Of a stretch of 64,000 nt of DNA, positions 57,334-64,000 are shown piece after piece. Both the position numbers and the translations under genes were made by a program. The notes under the pieces are model-generated. The model did not search any database, was not told where the DNA came from, and was given only the letters and a program-made list of their open reading frames with translations. Source of the stretch: Calliphora vicina (lineage: Eukaryota > Arthropoda > Insecta > Diptera > Calliphoridae). The stretch spans positions 161,740,726 through 161,804,725 of the forward strand of contig NC_088780.1 of assembly GCF_958450345.1 (NCBI RefSeq), read 5' to 3'. The first letter of the stretch is position 1; every line of letters begins with the position of its first letter.

Positions 57334-60300
57334 TTAGTGGAAGATCATAGCAATCAAGGCTACAACAACTAAAGACAAAACAGATACGCTGTTAATAGCG
57401 GCACCGCTTTTACCGTGTTCTTGGAAGAAGGTCTTGATTGGACCCAATTTGGTTTTCGACCATTCCAAATTGAATTCGACTGTCTTAACGGCACTTTCCA
57501 AAGTGGACATTGAACTGCCGAATTTGGTGGTATGTTTGGCATTGAAGGCCTTTAGTTTTTGTAGTTGAGCATCGGTGGTGAAGCGACCAGCAATGCCGGA
57601 GACAACGGAAGCAACGGAAGAGTAATCGCCCATACTAGAAGAAAAATTAAGAAAATTAATATTTTATACTTTAAGGTGAACAGAAGCTTAGAACTTACGA
57701 TTCAGCTAGTTTTTCAACGTTTTGGTCGACCAAGTCAAAGACGGGTTCAACATTTTCATTATTTTCAGTGTACAAGCTGGACATAGCGCTGGACTTGTCT
57801 TGACGACGAACCTCATCGGAGGCGATCATATGGAAGAATCTGGAAACCAATTTGCTGTCCTTGACACAACCCAAAGAGTTCAAAATCAAAGTTTCCTCGG
57901 TGGCAACAGTTTCGGTCTTGTATTTGTTGTAGAGTTTGTTGAAATCTTGTTCGTTTCCTTCACGCATGGCAGTACAATAAACGACAGAACGAATATTGAC
58001 GGGAACGGGGTTGGCCTTTAAGTTTTCGTTGAAATATGACTTAGCCTTGGCGATACATTCGGTGTGACCGAATTTGCAGGACCAAGCTAAAATCTTACCA
58101 CGATTGTAAATGTCCAAAGTAGTATCGTCTTTCTTTTCCTCGAAACCCAACTTGTTGTAGGCCTTGTTGCTGATATAACGGATGTAGCGAGCAAAGTCAT
58201 TTGTATCGGTACCCAAACGAATGGATAGATAACTGAAGCCATTGAATGCAGCGGTCCAGGGCAAGTAATTGGTTTCGGTTTCAAGATATTCAAGGACATC
58301 GAAAGCCAAACTGTATTCGATTTCACCAGCGCGGGCCAAGTTAAGGAGATCGTCAACAATTTGAGCACGATTCAATTCATGAATGCCATCCCAGTTTGCA
58401 GAGTATAATTTATGATGGATTTGGTGCCATGATTGAGTATCATAGTTGACACGGTAGTAACCAGTCTCTTGAACATTGCCAATAATCCATGTAGCATCCT
58501 TGTTTACTGTGAGTTTGATGGGATCTTCAGTAAGGAAGAATTTAGGACTGGCATTTATGAAGTCCTTTTCAACACTTGTTGTGTAGGTAATGGGTACAGT
58601 GTATGTCAAATTAGGATTGGCTGTATTCAAATCCTTCAATAAGAAACGCTTCTGAGTGACTTCAACTATGGTTTCGGTCTTGCGATCGAATGTTACAACT
58701 GGGTAACCGACTTGAGTGGTGAAGGATTTAAAGTATTTGTCAGCGTATTGGATATAGGCACTGGGCCAGTACTTTTTCCAAATGGTAAGGAGATCCGAGG
58801 GAATGGTGTTGGTATATGCGCTATAGTATTAAGAAAATATTCATATTTAATATACAATACTGAGTTAATATACTGAGTTAAAAACAAAACTTACTGTGTT
58901 TTAAGATAATCAGTCATGGCCTTTTGGAAGTTCTCTTCTCCCAAAATGTATTTAGTCATACGAATGAAAGTGGCACCCTTGTTATATGAAATACTGTTGA
59001 ACATACGACCTAAATCAGCAGGGGTGTGGGTATCTTCGTCACTCATTGGGTTGGTGGCATTTGTGGCATCCATGCCCATGACAGATTGTATTTGATCTAC
59101 AACAAATTGCAAGTCCATTTCAAAGTAACTTTCAACCTATAAGTTAAAAAAGAACATGTTCATAATAAAACAATTATAATTTCAGCAATTTTTAATAGAA
59201 TGTTGCGAACTTGTCAATGAATTTCAATCGTATCAGCTTATTATCAAATTATGACTTACCAAATGAGTACCAAAGTATTGGAAGTAACGGGCGAAACCTT
59301 CATTCAACCAGGTGTAACTCCACCAGTCACAAGTAACCAAATCACCATACCACATATGAGCCTGTTCGTGAGCGACAACAGCAGCAATATATTGTTTCGA
59401 ACTCAAAGTACTGTGTTCTTCGTCATAGAGTAAAGCACGTTCTCTGAAGGTCAAGAGACCCCAGTTCTCCATAGCACCAGCCGAGAAATCGGGAATAGCA
59501 GCCAAATGCATTTTATCGTCGCCCATTGAGTAGTATGGAATTCCCATGTAATCGTCCAAGGCTTTAAGAAGCTGCTTGCCAGCATCGAAAATGTATTCGG
59601 TTTGAGAGTAGTATTCAGGTCTGGCTAGAACACCAAACTCACCATCATAACGATCATTGAATTCAGAGACAATGAAGGCCAAAATATAAGTAGACATTTT
59701 AGGGGTGGTTGCATAAACATCAGTTATATATTCACTGCAAAGAAGATATGTCATTGATTAATCTTGTAAGGATAACGATTCAAAAACAGTACTTACCCAT
59801 CGGGTATGATTTCAATAAGGCGGGTAGGACCAGCAGATTTTAAGCTACGGTGGTGTTTTAATGAAAGATCATAGGTGGCCTTGAATTTGGGTTCATCAAA
59901 AGAGGGGAAGGCACGACGGGCATGATTTCTTTGGAACTGGGTGGAACCAAGCCATCTGGGAAATTTTAATTGTGGATTAGTATTAAAATTTTAATTATAT
60001 TGGCTGTATTTGTTTGTTATTACGAGTCTCTATTCACTTACTTGGTAACATTTTTAGCGGTTTTATAAGAACTGCGGTAGAAACCGTGCATATCATCATC
60101 CATGCTACCAGTATAAACATAATGGAAAATGTAGGATACATTAGCTTGTAATTCTTCAGTTAAGGTGTAGACCACAATATCGGTTAAGCTATTGGGTGTG
60201 GCTGTGGGCAAAGCTTTTTTCGTTGCTGGTGTATCCTTTTTGTAGTATTCACTTACGGTGATATCTAAATTTTTAATGTGCAATTGAACTTCTTTGGTAT

Positions 60301-60535
60301 TTTGTAGGGCTTGGAGCTCAACGTAACAGTCACCATCGAATTTAAAAGCCTTAGGATGAGTTTCATCTAAATAAGGCTGGAGGGTAACTTTGTAATTGAT
60401 GGGCTTAACATTTAAAGGCAAACGATAATTGACATCAGCGGCAGGTGCGGGGATCTCAACCTCCTCAGCGAAAGGAGCAGCATATGCTAAGCATAAGCAT
60501 GCTACCAATATGGTAGCAATAGATATAGGCGACAT
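57334..60535 (-). CDS. Aminopeptidase N, GPI-anchored (array copy 3)
   Basis: Exons: 60042-60535, 59797-59955, 59260-59734, 58895-59136, 57699-58820, 57334-57634; 930 aa. Signal peptide 1-19, beta domain from NYRLPLNVKPINYKVTLQPY, GAMEN 304-308, HEQAH 340-344, Glu 363, catalytic Tyr about 427, GPI tail at the end. Differences from the sisters cluster at exon 4 start (ESYFEMDLQF), exon 5 start and the helix before the GPI signal (SKTKLGPIKTFFQEHGKSG). Exon 3 ends NEGFARYFQYFGTHL. As the most promoter-distal copy it is the first of the array in transcription direction, but each copy has its own promoter, so it is not an operon. Confidence 0.97.
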
Positions 60536-60717
60536 TCTAGAATATATTAAAATTTATATTTTTTTTTATTATTTTAACTCCTTTTTTATGCAATATAATT
60601 ATTTTCTGTTTTTTTTTTGCAATTTTAAATATTGTCTTGTTTTACTTTTACACACCTTTTTTCACTTTTGAATTTAACACGGAATTCGCTATTCAAAGTG
60701 GCCGAAATTTGTGGGCC

Positions 60718-60754
60718 TACTGAATGCTTTGTCGCTGCAGAAGTTCTATTTATA
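60718..60754 (-). promoter_or_regulatory. TATA + initiator core promoter
   Basis: TATAAATA at 60747-60754 and TCAGTA at 60718-60723; start site about 60721, 5' UTR about 186 nt. Identical spacing to the two sisters. Confidence 0.85.
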
Positions 60755-60837
60755 ATAAAATGAACTCTTTAACAACAACTCATATAAATTTATACTTATG
60801 TATATAGTAGTGGCTCATTGCTCATATAAAAAATATA

Positions 60838-60893
60838 TTATCTGAAGAAATTATAATGATTTTTTGTTGTTTGTTTTTATGAGATGCGATAAC
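60838..60893. promoter_or_regulatory. Conserved GATA-like site pair
   Basis: TTATCT at 60838 and GATAACG at 60888, again 50 bp apart but only ~120 bp from the start site, closer than in the sister genes. Confidence 0.4.
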
Positions 60894-61239
60894 GCTTTTA
60901 GCTGATTTGTGCTAATACTAACTACAGTTAATATTAGTATTAGTGTTAACTGCTATACAATTGTCATTGTTGCCATTTTTTATATATATTTTTATTTTTT
61001 TTTTTAAATTATATTCGTACTTAATACGCCTGGCTAGAACGGTTTTGTTGTATTCTTTTGGTTTTGGTTTATACGAGTGGTAGCGATATTTGTTGATCTA
61101 CAGAGAAGATCATACAAAGAGCATTATGGTTTTTTAAGCTTTAAATATTGTAAATAATGTGGCCATATATTATTAATATCATGCCTCTATTTACGTCCAT
61201 TTGTTTTATAAGTAACATTAGAAGACATTAAATATTCCA

Positions 61240-61555
61240 TAAAGTTCGTCCTTGCGCTTTGCATTCAGAAGTTTAAAAAAAAATAGCAAAAGATTTGAAG
61301 GTTCATCGTCACACTGTTTCAAAAGACATTAAGCAGCATAAGAAAGACAAAAAGCAAACCTGGATCAGATAGAAAAAAGTCTAGCAGATATTGGTAAGGC
61401 AAAAGAAGTCAAACAACTCCTTCAGAAAAGCAGCTCATACAGTTTAATGCTCTGATTCTTTTGTGTGCAGGGCCAATGCTAATGCTGTTTTGAAATCGTG
61501 TCAAGTTCAGAAAGTTCCAGGTCGCAGGACCGCAAAAAACTAATAATTTTTTTAA
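61240..61555 (+). pseudogene. Transposase N-terminal relic (HTH part)
   Basis: Plus-strand frame pieces such as IAKDLKVHRHTVSKDIKQ look like the helix-turn-helix of a Tc1/mariner-superfamily transposase; stops and shifts follow. It may belong to the family of the relic at 46525-47450. The element is truncated. Confidence 0.55.
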
Positions 61556-62080
61556 AGCTGCCTAAAAGTAGGCTTTAGTTTATAATAATTTAATAGTTTA
61601 TGGCCCAAAACACTTAAATCCTTTAGTTTTTTCTTACTAATAACTCATTCCCATGAAGTTCATATGTTCTAGAAAGTTATTGATTGAGATCTTAGGTATA
61701 TTTTTGTAGTTGATTGTTTCTTTGAATTTTGAACGGTTTGCCAACTATGAACCTGAACAGGGAAAAAATCGAATTTTTTTAAGTTTTTTGCTATTTTGAT
61801 CTTGAAGATGAAGTTTTTTTTGATTTTATATGTTCACAATTATTGATCTTCATAACAAGGGCTATAACTTTTCTTTAGAGATTAAATCAAAAATCCAAAC
61901 TGTTTGCAAGATATGAGCCTGAGAAAATGATCACTTTTTTGCAAAAATGACACCGAGGCACCAAATCTTTGGGGGCCCACAGCAATAAAGTGCATGTGTA
62001 TGGGCAAAACTGAGAGACACGGGTCTGTTTTTTTGGTCTTTTATCAAGTAGTGGTGTCCATATATGGTTATTTTTTTTCA
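61556..62080 (+). repeat. Interspersed repeat, fullest copy
   Basis: Same family as the pieces at 22830-23061 and 24300-24705. Shared phrases include AATAGTTTATGGCCCAAAAC and GATATGAGCCTGAGAAAAT. No coding content and no class assigned. Confidence 0.7.
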
Positions 62081-62633
62081 TGTTGCACTAACACCATATT
62101 TTTGTGTGAGTTAGATATCTACTGCTTCAAATTTTATAAAAATTCACTCAATAACTTTTAACAAAATCTATTTTCTCGTGTTTACGCTTTTGTGGTACTT
62201 TTTTTCCTCACATTGAAGTAACCAACATTTTATTCAAATAAATTTCGATATCGTAGTGGGATCTCACAATATAATTTTCATATATCTATGCTAATATATA
62301 AAATGAAATATTTTGTTCAAGAATACCAAATACATATTTATAAATTTCTTCCATTTAAATTATCCAAAAAGTACCTACTTATTTGGTATGAATTACATTT
62401 TTTTCTTGTTTATTGGTTTAAGAGATACATAGGTTGGCAAAAAAAGTACCAAACAATAATGGAATCCATTATTGTATAATTCCTTAATTTGAATACAAAT
62501 TGATATAAAAGCCTCTCTTTCAAAACCTGGCAACTGACCATTTTTTTGAACTTGACAGAGGAAGTGATTTTTTGTTTAACTTAAATTTTAACAAATTAAC
62601 AATTTTTGTTTAGTAAAGTGCAAATAACCTATA

Positions 62634-62867
62634 CAGTGAGCCTCAAAAGTGAATATACACCAAAAATTATTTAATTTTTTTTTATGATACTGAAAATCCT
62701 AAAATTTATTCATCGATTAAAATTTTAATATTTCGGTTGGTTGGAGATTGAGTTGAATAATAGATTCGGTTGTAAAAAAGAAAGATTTAAGTCGGACTAT
62801 AATGATTTTCATGATCCTAAAAAAATCAAAAAATTCGCGGGTGTTTACTCACTTTTGAGGCTGTGTG
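62634..62867. mobile_element. Tc1/mariner-type MITE, 234 bp
   Basis: Inverted ends CAGTGAGCCTCAAAAGTGA and TCACTTTTGAGGCTGTGTG, with TA flanking each side. Internal inverted blocks also pair. Non-coding. Confidence 0.7.
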
Positions 62868-64000
62868 TATATATTGTACTACAAACACTTTATGCCTTCA
62901 GCAAAACGTACTTATAAACGTTACCAGCTGAATTTCAAACTTATTTATACGTTCAACACCACAGCTGGAGGTCGAAAAGTTCGAAGACTATCGGCGAATT
63001 TTATTTTTTTCTTTTTTTTATCTAAAATCAATAAACATTGTTAATTGATAATTGTTTAATGTATTTTTCGAGTTACCATTTAAAAATTATGTCAAATTTG
63101 TTGTGATGTGTGCTCACGCACGTAATAATATCGTCACTGTTTAAATAAAAATAATAGAACGTGAAAAAAATTTAAATATTTTGGATATAGCTTAAAAACT
63201 ACAAGTACAAGGCAAAATTAAATACATAACAAAACATTAACTACAACATGATTAAATTTAAATTTGGTTAATCAATACATAGTATGTGATCTGATCGATA
63301 GGTTCCTGAGTTTGCAAAATTGTTTGTATAGAAGCTAGCATAGAGAATTTAACAAAGCGAAATTAGTGTCTCTCTTTTCACACGTATATATTGGTTTGTT
63401 GTTGTTGTATGTATTCTCATTAAATTTGTGTTTGATCGAATCGAGTTTTGCTTTGTCTCTCTTTCACTTTATGGCTTCAATAACGAAGCTAGTTCAATCA
63501 ACTTGGTTTTCTGTGAATTTTTGTTTGCCTTTTAATTTTGTATTTAAATTATAGTTTTGTTATTATACTGCTAATTTTGTAGCCAAATCTGTTTTCCCAT
63601 GTTCTTTTTTGCCGCCGACTTTGGTTTAATGACAGTACTGGCTGGCTGAGTGCTGCAAATCTTGTAGATTACACCGCCGATACCGTGTGTGACCAATATT
63701 TAACGCGATAATAGTGGTAAATACTTTGCCGATAAACAGTTAAACGTGTTAAATAATCAAGTTAGCACTAGTATAGGTTTGTATATCTCTAAATTCTTTA
63801 AAAGCCATTATCAATTTCATAATAACAATAAAGTGTCCTAAATTTTCCAATCAATGACACAAACGACGTTTATTAATTCAACACTTATGTCCGAAAACTA
63901 TCAATCAGATTTTTTTGGGGAAAAAAATAAAAAAAAAATCCCTATTTAATGACTAATCGATTCGTGGAACTATTATGAATTTGGAATCATATAAAATACA
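62868..64000. other. Right flank, no gene seen
   Basis: AT-rich. The plus-strand frame at 63366-63554 is hydrophobic but has no domain, start context or splice partner. A slightly less AT-rich patch at 63600-63700 could belong to a gene outside the window; I cannot say more. Confidence 0.45.

Noticed and set aside
62440..62633. Start of another mariner (GGTTGGCAAAAAAAGTACC)
   Set aside because: Resembles a mariner terminus, but no transposase follows before the next MITE; too short to call.
63366..63554. Small hydrophobic secreted protein at the right edge
   Set aside because: No clear signal cleavage site, promoter or splice partner, and length is within chance for this base composition.

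Overview
The window is AT-rich, intron-containing insect DNA. A complete bursicon alpha-subunit gene, TATA/Inr promoters, GPI-anchored M1 aminopeptidases and a heavy load of mariner, hAT, Harbinger-like, piggyBac-like and Gypsy-type LTR relics point to a calyptrate fly (blow-fly or muscid type). The species is an inference; no marker here fixes it.

All genes I can support are on the minus strand. From left to right they are: Burs (3108-3752, 3 exons, 177 aa); a single M1 aminopeptidase held by an N-terminal signal anchor (7635-12069, 7 exons, 896 aa); a very large M1 gene (15246-32656, 19 exons, 2667 aa by my splice model); and three closely similar, complete 930-aa aminopeptidase N genes, each with 6 exons, a signal peptide and a C-terminal GPI signal (41428-44778, 49009-52169, 57334-60535). 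I modelled exons from GT/AG sites. Exon lengths and phases repeat exactly from paralog to paralog, which is strong internal support.

The main discovery is the 15-33 kb gene. It encodes three complete M1 peptidase units in one reading frame: one signal peptide at the start, one GPI signal at the end, and two 612-nt exons in which the C-terminal helices of one unit run directly into the N-terminal beta domain of the next, without stop, Met or intron. All three units keep the zinc site (HExxH-x18-E), an exopeptidase Gly-Met-Glu-Asn motif and the catalytic Tyr. It looks like a triple-headed, membrane-tethered aminopeptidase made by exon-level fusion of tandem genes.

The three 930-aa genes share a core promoter (TATA 33 bp upstream of a TCAGTA initiator) and a pair of GATA-like sites, which suggests shared, possibly midgut, expression. 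Introns and intergenic DNA hold many nested non-autonomous transposons with readable target-site duplications, a satellite of about 112 bp per unit inside intron 1 of the triple gene, and at least four dead mariner copies. The flanks (1-3 kb, 61-64 kb) show no convincing gene.
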